This document shows, piece after piece, positions 1 through 12,137 of a stretch of 22,918 nucleotides of DNA. The position numbers and the translations under genes were made by a program. A model generated the notes under the pieces. That model was not told where the DNA came from, ran no database searches, and saw only the letters and a program-made list of their open reading frames with translations. The DNA comes from Tubiluchus corallicola. Taxonomy: Eukaryota > Priapulida > Priapulimorpha > Priapulimorphida > Tubiluchidae. The stretch lies in contig JAQGDQ010000082.1 in assembly GCA_030141605.1 (NCBI GenBank), forward strand, positions 672,501 through 695,418, written 5' to 3'. Each line of letters opens with the position of its first letter. The stretch's first letter is position 1.

Positions 1-77
1 AGCTTTGATTTATTATAAACAATTAAACGTCTGTCATAATGATTTTATTACCATACTAATTTGTTATACATTTTCAG

Positions 78-3000
78 TTCTGAAGGTGAAGAAGAAGGTG
101 TACATTTAACAAAAAGAGATGATATAATGTTCGTTGATTCACCGCTAACAGCCGAAGTGGGCCAAGCTTTATCTCAGAGCGTACGAAACAAATCGTACGC
201 CGACATACAGATGCCTCCAGAGCCCCCGGGGCGTTGTTCAAAAGAATTACAAGAAAGAATAGCTCGTGAATACGAGAAAAGGTTGCGTGGTCAAAATGCA
301 AATATGTTGATACAGCGGCGGAAAGATTTCCGCAATCCTAGTATTTATGAGAAACTGATAGACTTCTGTAAAATAGATGAGTTCGGGTCGAATTATCCTA
401 GAGATATATTCGATCCACATGGCTGGGGCCCAGAATCTTTCTATGAAGAGCTAGCCAAAGTGCAGAAGGCGGAAATGGATAAACGGGAAAAAGAGAAGAA
501 AGACCGAACGAAAATAGAATTTGTGACTGGAGTGAAAAAGCCAACTGCATCTGATACTGCAGGTAATTTGTAGTTCTTTGGGTTGTGGTAATAATTGATT
601 GTCTCAAGAATTTTTTCACAACAAAATTTTTTACATTTAATTGATATTTAATTGAAAATTCTTTGCCATTTCTAACCTAGAAACTGCAGTAACGGCGCTT
701 AAAAGTTGCCTTTTAAGAAACTGCTGTTTAATTTACGCTTTGGACACACATATTGAAGTATTTTAACTATCTTTAATTGTGTTCCCTAATTATCAATATT
801 TTATCTTTGAGACAGTCATTATTACCATGGCTCAAATCATTTAAAACTCACCATACAAACGTTTCTCTTGATGCTGACCATAGGTTTTCAAATTGATGTG
901 TCTGTGCCCCTCATTTGCAAATTATTAAATAGATTTTTTTTAAATAACATCAAAACATTGTAGAAATAAATTTAAAGTATCTATTGCTTGTGACTTTATT
1001 CTATTTACAGCGAAAATGCGGCGTACATTAATTTGCAGCCTATGTGTGTCAATTTGGGAGCAGCGTTTGTTGTATTTCTTGTTTCCACTAACAGCTGTTG
1101 TCTAATATACGAGTGCTGGTTTCTGTAACTTCAGGTGCTTTAGTGTCAGCCATGCATGGCGCATGCATTAAAATGTTGTTTTAGTAGTAAATATAGCTGG
1201 CAACATTTTACCACTGATGTTTATATTTAGGGGGCTGAGGCTCAACAACTTGTGATGATGGCTGACATCTTCTGGCTGAGCAGATAGATGGCTCTGTTTG
1301 GCATGGATGGAAGACGAAGCAAAACCACTGTGACCTACCCTTCACGTCTGACTGTGCTAGATGAGGTTTTACCACCTCGGAATTAAAGATCAAACCCCCG
1401 TGTGTCGTGGGATTGGTCTTCTGGCTTCAACATTTAGTAGTTAACAGTCTGGCACAGTGGGGGTTAAAGCTTTAATGTAGTATTGTTTGTAGCTGCTGCC
1501 TGTCTATAGTTGAAAGTGGATGCATGTGAGTGAGTGCTAGGGTGTAATTGTTTTTAGATGCGTTTTTCAGGATAATAGTTTTTGTTACACATATACAATT
1601 ATAAATTTCTTTTTTAATCAAAGGATTTTTCAAAACATTGCAAATTGTATACAAGCCTTTACCGGTCGATTAATAATTTATAATCTAGAAACGGATGATT
1701 GTTTGCACAAGTTCTTTTTAGATTAAGAAGTTGAGTGATTGTTTTAAAGAGCGAAGTCTGTGGCAGACAACAACAACTTTGTATGTGAGAGCGTGTGCGT
1801 GGCTGTTGTTGTACAAATGTGAGGATATGGCAGCAGCATAATATTTGCAAATGTCTTTTATATAGGAGTGGCAGCTAAAGTATCTAGTTTGTCTGGAAAA
1901 GAATTGATTTTTATTCACTGATGTGGTAACGTATGGTAACCTTAGTATCTTGGTAAACAAAAAGTTGTCAGTTTTTACTACTCTTATTTCAGTCATTTGC
2001 TAGTTGTTTGCCTTGAACCAAGTTTAGTAACTTATTTAATTATTTTTTTAAAAACAACAGAGATTTTTTCTTCTAACTTAGACTATGTTGATCATAATGT
2101 GATTACAAAAACACGATTCTAACTGCATAAAATTTTAGTTACAGATGATTTGACCGTTTATCTTTGTAAAAGTTTTTTCTTCCAGATTTTAAGGACTTTG
2201 GAAATTCAAAGGGAATGACTTCATATAGGCAACCATTTGGTGTAACTTGGATCCACCAGCTGTTTTGTTGACTGACCAGTCTGTGCAGTCTGATGATTTT
2301 TTTGCAAAGAAACAAAATAACTTGGCTACTAATTTCAATAATTTTCACTAGAGTTTATGTCGTTTATGCCAAAAAACAAGTCTAAATTAATAATATAAAA
2401 TACACTGAATTATTGGTGGTGCCTTGGTTTTATTGTTTTTTACATTGCTTGCCTGCAATAGATAATGGTACAAATGCTACAGCACGTGTTCTTCTGTTGC
2501 AGATGCAGTGGCCTTTGATTTAAAATTTTCATAGTTTTCAGTTGTGCATTAAACTGAAATGAAACATTTTTTAGGAGACAAGCTCGTGCTTATAGGTTGC
2601 TACTACAGTTTACAGTGTTTGAAATTAGTAGCCTAAAAATAGATCCTTAGAATATTTTGATAAATCATTACGGAAATTTTCATTTGCATTTCCACGAACA
2701 TCTGATCTAGCTTCTAAAGTTAATGTCTGTTTCTTATTGCCATATCCGTGGTTATCAGCACTGCTTGGTTTAGTAATGTTCTGATGGAAACCTTAACGAA
2801 GAATTGTTCATTATCAATCAAATTTTGCATCATTTAGTAGAAAACATTTTCCATTTTTAAAATCATATGATGCTTACCCCATGCTTTTCAATGTGAATTT
2901 GTTGCTAGGCTACTGGCTTTTTTCTTTCCCTGATAATTTATCAGAATCTTCTTAAATACAGGCAAACCAGCACTTGTATATTACCATATTGTCATGTTGA

Positions 3001-3557
3001 ATGGCAGACATATTTGCTAAAATAGCTATGATGATACAAATTGTTTGTTACATTCGATTTAACTCTTCATTCAGTACATTTTTTGGTTGTAAATAGATTT
3101 TTTCAATTGCCATTGCTATTACTGCAGAGTGTAAATCTTTCATGCAATGTTTTGCTGCATTTCTCAGTTTCAAGCTCCTATTTTGAAACTGCTTCAAATA
3201 AAGCAACTTTATTGCAGTTCTCTGTTGCTCTGACTAAACACTTGGGTTACATGACATAATCAAATGTTATATCTTGTACATTTAGTTAAATCGACTGTAA
3301 TAAGCTGACAAATATATGTGAATTAAATTTGTTTTACGAGTATTTAATGAGATTTTTCTTTGGTTTTTTGTTCTGTAGCTGATGAACTCAAGAAGAGAAA
3401 AAGCAAATGGGATCAAGCAAATCCTGCCGCAGTACCTCTTCCGGGCTCAAAAAATCCACTTGTGATAGGAAATGCGGCTGGTGCAGTCGTCTCCACAACC
3501 ATGGGAGGAGGAAAAACGGTGATACCAAGTGTAGGTAATCTTAGTAAAAAGAAATGA
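78..3557 (+). CDS. SAP30BP: SAP30-binding protein (HCNGP-like), 3' part of gene: two terminal coding exons
   Basis: The exons are 78-562 and 3379-3557, and the stop TGA is at 3555-3557. The 5' exons lie outside the window. The first exon follows a TTTTCAG acceptor and ends CTGCAG|GTAATT. The second follows TTCTGTAG. The split codon (g at 562 plus ct at 3379) gives Ala and keeps the frame. The protein shows the hallmarks of the HCNGP family in order: PPEPPGRCSKELQ, RRKDFRNPSIYEKLIDF, NYPRDIFDPHGW, a charged helix EMDKREKEKKDRTKIEF, then KKRKSKWDQ near the C-terminus and a basic KKK end. Known from the family: SAP30BP is a nuclear protein that binds SAP30 of the Sin3-HDAC corepressor and has also been linked to splicing of short introns. 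About 220 residues are visible, covering the conserved C-terminal two thirds. It lies just outside the inverted repeat and is presumably the normal single-copy neighbour. Nothing looks broken. The family call is firm; the exact start of the gene is not visible. Confidence 0.93.
563..3378 (+). other. Intron of SAP30BP (2.8 kb)
   Basis: This is a GT-AG intron inserted after the first base of an alanine codon (phase 1). The sequence is AT-rich and has only short open frames. I looked for extra exons, tRNA-like cloverleaves and transposon coding remnants and recognised none. A less AT-rich stretch at about 1225-1465 stands out in composition and may be an old inserted element, but it matches nothing I can name. 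Confidence 0.8.
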
Positions 3558-4365
3558 CACTTGTTGAATATGTGAGTCTTTTTTGTAACTGTAAGTTACT
3601 GTGTATTTAGTTACCACATTGTAGAAATTAACTTGTAAACTTAGGTTTTTGTAAACTTAGTAAGGTTATAAGCTAGCTGCAAAAGACCTTGTTGCCACAA
3701 GGAAACACAAACTAGAAAATGAAAATTTTCAGTTTCTTCATGATATACACGCATAAAAGTTGTAAAAAACTATCATTTTTGTATACGTGTGTATGCGAGC
3801 CAAAATGGCTATCAGCATTAAAAAAGGGATGGCTGAGGAATTAGATTTTTAAATTAGTTCCACATTACATTTGCTTTTTTACCTTATTTTTAAAAGCCAC
3901 ATGAAATGTATTGCTTAGGTTGAAATGTGCTGGTTTAAACCTCAATTATATGAAAATTGAAGATATGATATTATTACAGTTTGTTTTATATTCAACAACT
4001 GTCATTAAAAATTTCACGTAGCACTGGCTACCATGTTTTTCATTTTATAAGGGGTGCAAGTGGTCAACAACTTGTTAGTTTTTTGACCATCAAATTTTTG
4101 TTAGTTAATTACACTTTAGTCATGCAACAGCAGTTTAACTACATGCACAAGATCTTATAGGATGTCAGTGAGAATTGTAAATAGCAAAAGAAATCATGTG
4201 ATTGGAAATGAAAGTAATGTTTATAAAAAATCTATTAACAAGAAAGATTGTAAGTAAAAAGTGTAGCTGTGCAAAGCTTTGCTAGTTAAAGTTAGGATGT
4301 GAGGAATATTTTAAGGATATTGTGTAAATAATTTTTCAATAAACTATGATGTTATTTTGTAATTT
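3558..4365 (+). other. Probable SAP30BP 3'UTR
   Basis: This AT-rich sequence runs from the SAP30BP stop to a canonical poly(A) signal. It contains no meaningful open frame. The end at about 4365 is inferred from the AATAAA at 4338 and the T/GT-rich sequence just downstream. Confidence 0.6.
4338..4343 (+). terminator. Polyadenylation signal AATAAA of SAP30BP
   Basis: AATAAA occurs within TTTTTCAATAAACTATG, about 780 bases after the stop codon, and is followed by a T- and GT-rich stretch typical of a downstream element. It is the last such hexamer before the inverted repeat begins. Confidence 0.65.
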
Positions 4366-4734
4366 TCTGTTTACTATCGGTTTTTATTGAATGGTTGAAA
4401 GTGTTATTCATTTTTATAACGCTTAATGACTATTGAAGTACGCATATTGTTATTTTTAATTAATCAAGTACAAGTGACCGTTTCAAAGATTATAAAGGTA
4501 CTAACACAAGTTCAATTCTTAATGAATTCCACAATTCTTTCAACTAAAGTAAACTACAGTGGTGTAGTTTGAAATTGGATTTTTTCTGATTTTGTGGGAT
4601 TTTAATTTTTATTAATTGGTGTATCAAAACACAATCAACTAAGCAAAATGTATTGTAATTTAAAATATAAAATTATTTAGTTTATTAAATCACTATAACA
4701 AAAATATTTGCCTTCGTTATTGCTGATTATGATA

Positions 4735-4762
4735 CAGTAGAACCTCGACTGTTCAACGTACA
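4735..4762 (+). mobile_element. Sequence resembling a pogo/Tigger-type terminal repeat (left arm)
   Basis: CAGTAGAACCTCGACTGTTC, preceded by TA, resembles the CAGTNGAACCTCG-type terminal inverted repeat of pogo/Tigger (Tc1-mariner superfamily) DNA transposons. A possible degenerate partner with the core TTCGACTGTT lies on the other strand near 5014-5025, which would outline a non-autonomous element of about 0.3 kb. No transposase is recognisable. The identification rests on remembered terminus consensus. Confidence 0.45.
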
Positions 4763-5514
4763 TATACGAAAGACCAGAGCATACTTGGTAATTGTTTTTT
4801 GACCGTAACTGTCAGTGAACAAGCTGCCTGATTTTTTTTGGTTATCACGAGTAGAATAGAACAGACCTCGTCTGTTCTTCTAAATCACAGAATGGATCCC
4901 CATTTTATAACATTTTTGTCTGAACATAAAAATTTAATAACCACATAACTTAAACTATAACTACTAATAAAATGTAAATTGCACAAACAAAAGTATGAAT
5001 GTACCTGGCTGTTCAAAACAGTCGAATATAGGAAATGGTAATAAATTTAAAGTCAAATTTAAGACTCCAAACCCTCATACGTTGATATAAAGCTGCGAGG
5101 CATGTGACTTGCACGACCAAGGAGCCAAAGAACAAAAACCAAAGTGACTTTGTCATTAATGGTATTTTGGCAGGTACACAACAAATCAAACAAATTTTTT
5201 TAGCAGCTAAAATGCTGGATGGTACCAAGTAAGGTAATTTTTATCATAACTCCTATAATGATTGGCTTGAATGATAACAGTATAATGGTAACTGTGTACC
5301 AAAAGTGTAAGAAACGTGAAATTATATAATGAAACAAAACTTAAGTATTGTAACCAATTAGTATAAAATTAAATGTACCCTTAAAAGTAATAATTATCTC
5401 ATCACGTCACACAAATTTTTATTAAATGACCATTGGCCAGGTAGTTTTTCACTTCTAAGGCAAATTTAGCTAGCAGCCATTACAGGCTAGTTCAGTTCAC
5501 AGGCAGAGTTTGCT
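4763..5514. other. Left-arm outer intergenic sequence
   Basis: This AT-rich DNA lies between the pogo-like terminus and the presumed 3' end of the left zinc-finger gene. A 71-codon open frame at 5013-5228 (-) is altered in the right-arm copy (22225-22407) and has no recognisable domain, so I do not call it a gene. It may be part of the same decayed element. Confidence 0.4.
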
Positions 5515-5520
5515 TTTATT
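5515..5520 (-). terminator. Candidate poly(A) signal of left zinc-finger copy
   Basis: TTTATT on the + strand reads AATAAA on the gene strand, about 0.5 kb beyond the ancestral stop codon. It is present at the equivalent place in the right arm (21898-21903). Confidence 0.45.
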
Positions 5521-6037
5521 AGCTGATACATAAACAATTGTTTCCATGATTCCATCACTACAATGCTCATTTCAACTGTATTAACAACATACACATATTT
5601 TGAAAGTATTAAATATTGTCATTAATGGATTTAACAATTTCTTTGACGATAAATTAAAAATCATCATCATCATCTATAATGCCGCGAAATCATTCATTTC
5701 ACCAGTACTTTCAATTTTTGTACTTTTCAACAGGTTCTGAAGTTGCCTCAATTAACATGTTTAATTGTACATGTATATTCAAGTTAATTACTTTTGTGGA
5801 TAGCTTGGATATTGAGGTGGTTGCTACTATTAAGCCATTATTCCCAAAGTTTGGTCAATATAGATAAATAATACATGTAGGAAGAAACATCTTGGTAACA
5901 GAATTCTAGGAATGTAAGCATGGGTATGGCAATGTGGGTTAACTATGAGAACTGGATATTTTCAGTTATTAATGTGAATTACATCTACAGTTCAGTGTAG
6001 TGCTTTGTAGCAGAACTTTGCAATCTATTTCATTTTG

Positions 6038-6478
6038 TTATGAATTTGTATGTATTGAAAGAGTACAGTTGTCGTCACCATGCACAGCCGTTGGTGACAT
6101 ACCAACTTCTAAAGTGCTTGAAATCACATCACTATTATTTGTATCACACAAGTTATATTCGGATTTGATTTCCCACGTGTCTTCCAATGGTAAGTAATCA
6201 AACTCCATGACATTCACATCTGGGGTTTTTGTGTATATTTTCTCACTATGTTCCAAGTCAGCGGTACTTTTTACTCCGGAATCAGCAATAGCGTCATGTT
6301 TCTCATCAGTATAAATAAGTACAGCATGCATCCTGTCATTTTCATTCTTTTCCTTGACTGCTTCCATTGTCGGAGCAACAGTTTTACTTTTCTTTCTTGG
6401 TCTACCTCTTCTTTTTGTTGCCTGTACTTGTTCAGCTGTCACAGAATTATCACACACTTTTTTCTCTCTACCTTCAAT
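6038..6478 (-). pseudogene. Orphaned C-terminal coding segment of the left zinc-finger copy
   Basis: Beyond the TAG the same frame stays open to the ancestral stop TAA at 6038-6040 and encodes the same tail as the right gene: [12 protein letters not shown], the AT-hook core RRGRPRKK, then an acidic stretch ending [12 protein letters not shown]. Two extra codons (Ala-Thr) sit before the AT-hook relative to the right copy. No further stops or frameshifts have accumulated, so the truncation looks recent. Stop readthrough or an unrecognised splice could still include this part. Confidence 0.7.
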
Positions 6479-9400
6479 CTATGGTTTTTTACTCCCTGGG
6501 CTAACTCTGCTGTTCGGTACTAGTTCAGTCATCACAGAATTATCACACACTTTTTTCTTTCCACCTGCTTTTGTCAAAGGCTTTTTAGAGATGGTCTTAA
6601 GCGATTTTTTAGTTTTATGGCGGTCATTAGGCTTGCTAAGCACCTTTGGTTGTTTGAGACGTTTCATCGATTTCTTTGTGTTTATGTCGTTTTTCTTACA
6701 AGTTTTATCTATTGCACATGATTTCAATTTCACATTTTTTCGTTTCCTGACAAACTTCAGCTTAAGATCACCACTGAATCTACTGCCACTTAACTGTGAT
6801 GTCCATTGACCATTATTTCGCTCTTTTGTCAACATTTTATTTGAGTGTTTGCCACATTGCTTCCGACCCTTATTCTGTAATAAAACTTTGATATTTTTTT
6901 GAAACAACAATCTTGGTGGAGGACTAGCATTCGATAGGCCACATTCAGGTAACCTCCTTGAAAGAGGCAAATAAACTTGCAAAGAAGTGTGATGTGCAGA
7001 TGCCTCGGGAACACATTTATCACTTTCCTGACTGTTCTGTAATGCAACACTTGCGGAGGAGTTACAAACAGTGGCAGAATTAACATTTAGTGTTTTTAAG
7101 GCAAAATCGTGGAGTTCATCTTTTGTTATCACAGGAAGTGCCAAGCTATCCAAAGGTGAATAGTACTTGCTACATATTGCATCAGTCACATTCTCTAGCG
7201 CTACGGACGGAACTGATTCTGATTGCACATTGCCATTCAATAAATCTGAAACGTCAGCGACACTGTTAAGCCCATAATCATGATAACTGAAGACATTTTC
7301 CAGCTTAATATGGTTCACTTGTGCGGGGGAAGAACATGAAATGGTACTGGGAAATGATACAGTTTTGATCGTCTCTTTGTGGCACCTCAGTTTCTGCGAG
7401 TGTCGCAGTTCATTTCTCTTTATGCCTTCAGTGGGTCCATAAGAAGGATCATATTCGTAAGAATTCTTTTTATGCCTATGGACGCACCTACCACGAGTCG
7501 GTTTTCCTGTTGGTTTTTTATAGTTCGTAGCAACACTAGTCCAAACTATATCACCTTTTTCGTCAACTGTCACTTTCTTAATGAACTTGGATTCGTACAG
7601 CGATTTTGGCGGCATAAACATCAAAGGAGCACCATGTACACGAGTTTTCTTGCAAACAACAGTTGCTTGACCCCTGTTGTTGACAATGTTCACCTCGAAG
7701 CCTCTACTCTCACGTTTTTGTCCTGGACATCCTTTCGCAGCAGCAACAATTTCCGTCTGTCTTTCACCGTCCTTATTCTGAAAACACTGTTCATTAGGCC
7801 TAATGTCGTGGAAAACAATGGCACCATTACCATTATAGTTTCCAGTGCATTCTTTTGAAGAAACTGCTTCAGGATCCGTTTCACTCTTAACATCGTCACA
7901 GCTGCTGCCACCATTTTCCGCTTGTCGTTCGCGCGACTTCAAAACCCGGAATGGAATATTTCCGGAGCTTGTTACATGAGTGTGTAAACTTTCCATGTGA
8001 TGCCTAAGATGAGGAAAGCGTTTGAAAGCTTTTTCACAAACAAAACATTTGAAAGGTCGTCGATTCTCGTGAACTTGTACAATGTGCTTCTTCAGGTAAC
8101 CCGTTTGCATAAACCTGCGAAAACATAGGTGGCACTCGAAGGGTAGCTCACCAGAATGTGTTCTTCTGTGAACTTCCATATTATCTGTAAGACATGCATA
8201 AGTAATTAGATTCATTCTGCCAAACCAAAAAAGCTTGATACCCTCTAAAGCCTAAACTAAAAAAATTACCTGCAAAGAAAAAAACGGGTTGCAGGGCGAT
8301 TGATTTCAAACAAGTACAATTCGCTGACTTTGACAAGTTTCAATTTGAAATCTAGCACACAACAGCATGATTACCTATTACTTTGATGGTTTGTGGCACT
8401 ACTGGCATCTAGCTAAATATTAAGAATAATGCTTGAAGATCAGATTCTAAACAGACATGTTTTAGCCATGCTCAATTAGCTTGGTTATATGTAATCCTAG
8501 TTATCCCACTGCATAGAGATAAATAGTCAGTAGCAGTATAGGCGATAAAATCACCCTAAAGCAAATATCCTAGCAGCCCCCATCTATCAAGATTTACCAA
8601 GCACGTCTATCATTACATAACGTCAGTCTCTAGGCATGTACTGTTACACTCGTTCCTTTTATCCACATGTAAAAGCTACTGAAATTACAGATGAAGCTTT
8701 CTCAGTTAGTGAATTGCAAAGTTAAACTAAAAAATGCGCTCCCTGCTATAACAGTCTTCTAAGGTTTAACCGCTAGGTATTACTTTATTTGAATGAAATT
8801 ACCCACAGTCAGAAGATTGTGATGGCCTTCTATATAAAAACAAACATAACAAACCAATACGTACACTTGGTTCGAAACGCAGCAGGGCATTGGTCACACA
8901 CAAACGGCTTGTAATTCGTATGAGTACGTTTGTGTGCAAGCAGACTCTGTCGTGTTTTAAGTCTGAAGCCACATTCCTCGCACGAATATGCTCTTATGTC
9001 ACTGTGTGTCACATGGTGTTTATTGAGGTCAGTCCGATTACGGAATCCTTTACCGCACTGATCGCATTTTACAGGCCAGCTGTTCGTATGAATGGCCTCA
9101 TGTTTTTTCATACTGGGTCTGTCAATAAATGCATGGCCACAAATCTGAAATACAATAATACATTTCTTAGAATGGAGTGCATATATGTGCTGAAAATAAT
9201 TTAAATTGCTACTGACCAGCTACCCTCCCACAATGTAAATCAATAAATCATATTTAACAAATATTAAAATATAATTAATTCCAATTTCCTAAACTCTAAG
9301 GAACAATTGTCACAATTATTGTGCAACTTTGTTACTATTTTAATCCAAATGTTCTGACTGAAAATTGTAAAGACATTTTTTAAATAGATGCTAAAAGAAT

Positions 9401-10576
9401 CACTTTACCAATACTATATTTACAGCTCACAAACAGGTCTGAAAACACGTTTTAGTACATGCTGATTAGCATCTAACTGCTCTACTGTTGTAAATACTTT
9501 ACAAAAATCGTAAATTTTGCAGTCTTTGAGCAGAAACCTAAATTTTGAAAATACTGCAGACACAAAAACAAGACAAGTGCTCAAGTTTGTTAGTATACTG
9601 ACCTAATTATATAAAAAATAGACTAATAAAGATCTGATTTTTACCTGTCTAACTTGATGGTGGGTGAGTGTAAAGGCAAAAAGTACTGACTTGAGCAGAT
9701 TTGATGAAAATATAGATTACAGTTGTAGCACTAGCAAACAAAGTTATTTTAAGATGGCAAGGTTAGGTGGTAGACAGGACTAACCCCCAACTGCTGCATA
9801 ACCAAGTTATTTAAATTGTACATGTATACCTGGCACTTGAAGGGTCGTTCACCGGTATGCACTCTCTTATGAACCTGCAGAGTATATTTGCTGCGAAACA
9901 GCGTGCCACACGTAGGACATTCAAAGGGTTTCTCGCCACTATGTATAAACATATGCGTTTGTAGTCCAGCCTTCCTAAGAAACGTGCGTTCACAAATCTG
10001 ACATCTAAACTTCTTTTCCTCATGCACTTGTTGATGCCTGTGCAGATACTGTTTGGTACTGAAAGCTTTCTTGCATAATTTGCACTTGAATTTTCCCACA
10101 TTTAAGTGACTATCACAGTGCTTCCTCCAAGTACTTGGATCAGAAAAAGACCTGGGACAAATGTCACAGGCCCAAGGTTTTATGCCCAAATGAGAGTTCA
10201 TGTGAAATCGAAATTGTGCAGAACTTGAAAGGTACTTCCTGCAGATGTGACACCAATGCTTCTGCACATTTGTTTCTAGTGATGTGTCCGGGTCAATTTG
10301 TTCTTCTGGGAAAACTAACAAATCTTCAGTTGTTTGAGGTTTAATTGCTTTGCTAACTTCTTCTCGTTGCTGTAGCAAGGTTTTTAGCTTTTTGTAATTA
10401 ATTTTTCGTTTAGCATGGTTCAATGTTTGCGATCTAGTTTTCTTTTGAAAAACAGCATGTTTCTTGCACTGCAATGTTAATTGTTTAGGCTGCGTCATAC
10501 TGAATGCTGTGCGTCCACACGCATGCTCTTTCTTACATACTTGACTGTGAGTTTTTGTTTCAGTCAATTTCCTCAT
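6479..10576 (-). CDS. C2H2 zinc-finger protein, left copy, C-terminally truncated by an in-frame TAG
   Basis: The exons on the - strand are 10576-9830, 9144-8865 and 8184-6479, which together give about 910 residues. The splice sites equal those of the right copy (CAG|GTATAC, TTTCAG|ATTTG, AAGT|GTACGT, CTTACAG|ATAAT), and joining them completes fingers 6 and 9. The 11 C2H2 fingers are intact, so nuclear DNA binding is expected from the family. In the tail, the right copy reads on through a second 40-residue repeat unit. Here that segment is 24 bases shorter and contains TAG (6479-6481), reading ...SKKP-stop. The lost part includes the AT-hook-like RGRPRKK and the acidic C-terminus. Substitutions against the right copy are few: Arg versus Cys at residue 22, Cys versus Ser near 610, Leu versus Ser near 748. 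It could be a functional shorter isoform or an early pseudogene. The start is assigned to ATG 10576; upstream exons are uncertain. Confidence 0.78.
8185..8864 (-). other. Intron 2 of the left zinc-finger copy
   Basis: This is a GT-AG intron of about 680 bases (phase 1) between the exon ending in finger 9 and the last exon. It is nearly identical to its right-arm counterpart (18534-19213). No separate element was seen. Confidence 0.8.
9145..9829 (-). other. Intron 1 of the left zinc-finger copy
   Basis: This is a GT-AG intron (phase 0) that interrupts finger 6 between its two zinc-binding cysteines. It matches right-arm 17560-18253 closely except for a short replaced segment near 9390-9415. 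Confidence 0.8.
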
Positions 10577-10940
10577 CACTGTACTGCTTGGGAGGGCATT
10601 TCCATTTTACTTTGCCCCTCGATTTGTAGATTTACCTTTTCAAGTGTTGCGCACTTCATAGTGTCCTGGATAGAACATTCAGTGTGAAATAGGACACAAT
10701 GGTCTCAGCACTTGTAAGACTCATCTTAGCTGGTTCTAAAACATCGTTATCTGTTACATTATTAACAAGAGTCGTGTCGTGTTTCTGCAAGGCTTGTCAA
10801 ACCAAACGTAACACCAATGTCAAACTTCTGATCAAAATAAGTTGAACGAATTCCGAGAATTGTCTCAAATAGCAAATTTATACAATAGTCACTGCATCTC
10901 ATGCGGCTTGAATACTGTCTGTATAAAATCATCTTCTAAG
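10577..10940 (-). other. Probable 5' exon/UTR part of the left zinc-finger copy
   Basis: This is the mirror of 16449-16812. A strong polypyrimidine-AG acceptor borders it at 10941, so it is probably transcribed and joined to the first coding exon. It holds overlapping open frames of 45-56 codons. In the left copy one of these is closed by TGA at 10707-10705, where the right copy has CGA. Coding status is unresolved. Confidence 0.4.
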
Positions 10941-12137
10941 CTAAAAATAAACAAAAAAAATATCCGTTATAAGCAACCCAGTAAGAAACTACATGCAGGG
11001 CCAGATTATGATCTTTTGGGGCCCCTAGGCTAATGAAATTATGAGGGAGGCCTTCAGACAGAGCCACCCTCTAATGCACCCAACACCTGTTTTGCATATT
11101 TTTTTACTCATGATATGGTTTAGCCACATTTACATAGCTTGAGGTAAACTTATTGCAAATTATTTAAATAAACTAGAATAGCCAGCTTTTGTTTGTTAAT
11201 AAATTTATTCTTTAGGAAGTGCCACTATTTTACTATTTATTCAAAGCAAGTTAGCTAATACTTCAACACAACTGTACTGAAAAAACAAACAGATTTTTTA
11301 CCAAATATTACTAAAGCTTGAGGGTCCCCAAATTTGTGTATAATATATCGATCTACATTTGTAAATTAAGCAAAGTAAGAAAATGCAAATCATGCTATGA
11401 AAACTTTATGATCAAATAAATGATGGTGTAATTTTAAAATTATATTGATAAAATAAAATCACCACTCATGGATAATAATAATCAAAATTTAACTGCAATG
11501 TTCGAAGCTAATCATTACTAATATGAATTATAAGATTTGCATGATGAATTAAATAACTTACAATCACATGAATTTTACAACAATTATCTGAGCTTCTGAT
11601 CAGTCAATATCTCTTTAGGCAGCTGTTGAGATCTACAGCTGAACAGCAAAAATGGAAAAACAAAAAAAAAATTAAAGCAATTGATAAACTGTCTAATTGA
11701 ACATGTAAGTGTTATATTAGTAAAATAAGAATAAAAGGTCATTTATTATTATTATATTCCCTCAATAGTTGTCTCTTGTGTGTGTGTGTTGTGTGTGTGC
11801 GTGTGTGTCTGTTTGTGTGTGTGTGTGTGCGCATGTGTGAGTGCGTGCGTGTGTGTGAGAAATGTAAACAGTGAGCCTGACACGATGTCTAGCAAAAGGA
11901 TGGTCCATAGTATCACTACGCTGTATTTCAGTGTATTGAGTTTGAGCAGTTTGCTGAATGATGTTTACTATTACTCATTTTAATTTCAAAATTTAAGTCA
12001 AATTTACATTGCTGGTTAGTAATTCACATAAATTTAGTATTAGTGTATTTAGTATTAGCTAAATGACAAGCAGTTTCTTTCATCCAGTTAATGATTTTAG
12101 TGAATTCTGCATTAACAGTATGTTCAAAGTTTTAGAA
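10941..12137. other. Left-arm sequence between gene 5' region and retrotransposon remnant
   Basis: This AT-rich DNA contains the TG microsatellite at 11777-11860. A distinctive GC-rich patch near 11015-11035 (TTTTGGGGCCCCTAGGC) contrasts with its surroundings and may mark the edge of an inserted element, but I cannot name it. The rest holds no gene that I can see. It probably contains the first intron and any 5' non-coding exon of the left zinc-finger gene. Confidence 0.4.
11777..11860 (+). repeat. (TG)n microsatellite, left arm
   Basis: This is an imperfect TG/GTGTGC run of about 80 bases. Its mirror in the right arm (15503-15540) is much shorter, which shows arm-specific slippage. A cysteine/valine-rich open frame across it is a repeat artefact. 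Confidence 0.9.

Noticed and set aside
1225-1465. Less AT-rich stretch in the SAP30BP intron as an extra exon or SINE
   Set aside because: The SAP30BP exon phases join without it, and I see no A/B-box promoter, tail or target-site duplication that would support a SINE.
6354-6809. 151-codon open frame on the + strand opposite the zinc-finger tail
   Set aside because: It is an antisense shadow of the Lys-rich tail coding sequence (hydrophobic Phe/Leu-rich, as expected from the reverse of Lys/Glu codons).
7379-7858. 159-codon open frame opposite the last exon of the left zinc-finger gene (mirror at 19540-20019)
   Set aside because: It is an antisense shadow. Its conservation follows from the coding strand and from arm identity.
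11780-11983. Open frame rich in Cys and Val (67 codons)
   Set aside because: It is a translation of the TG microsatellite and is not conserved in the right arm.
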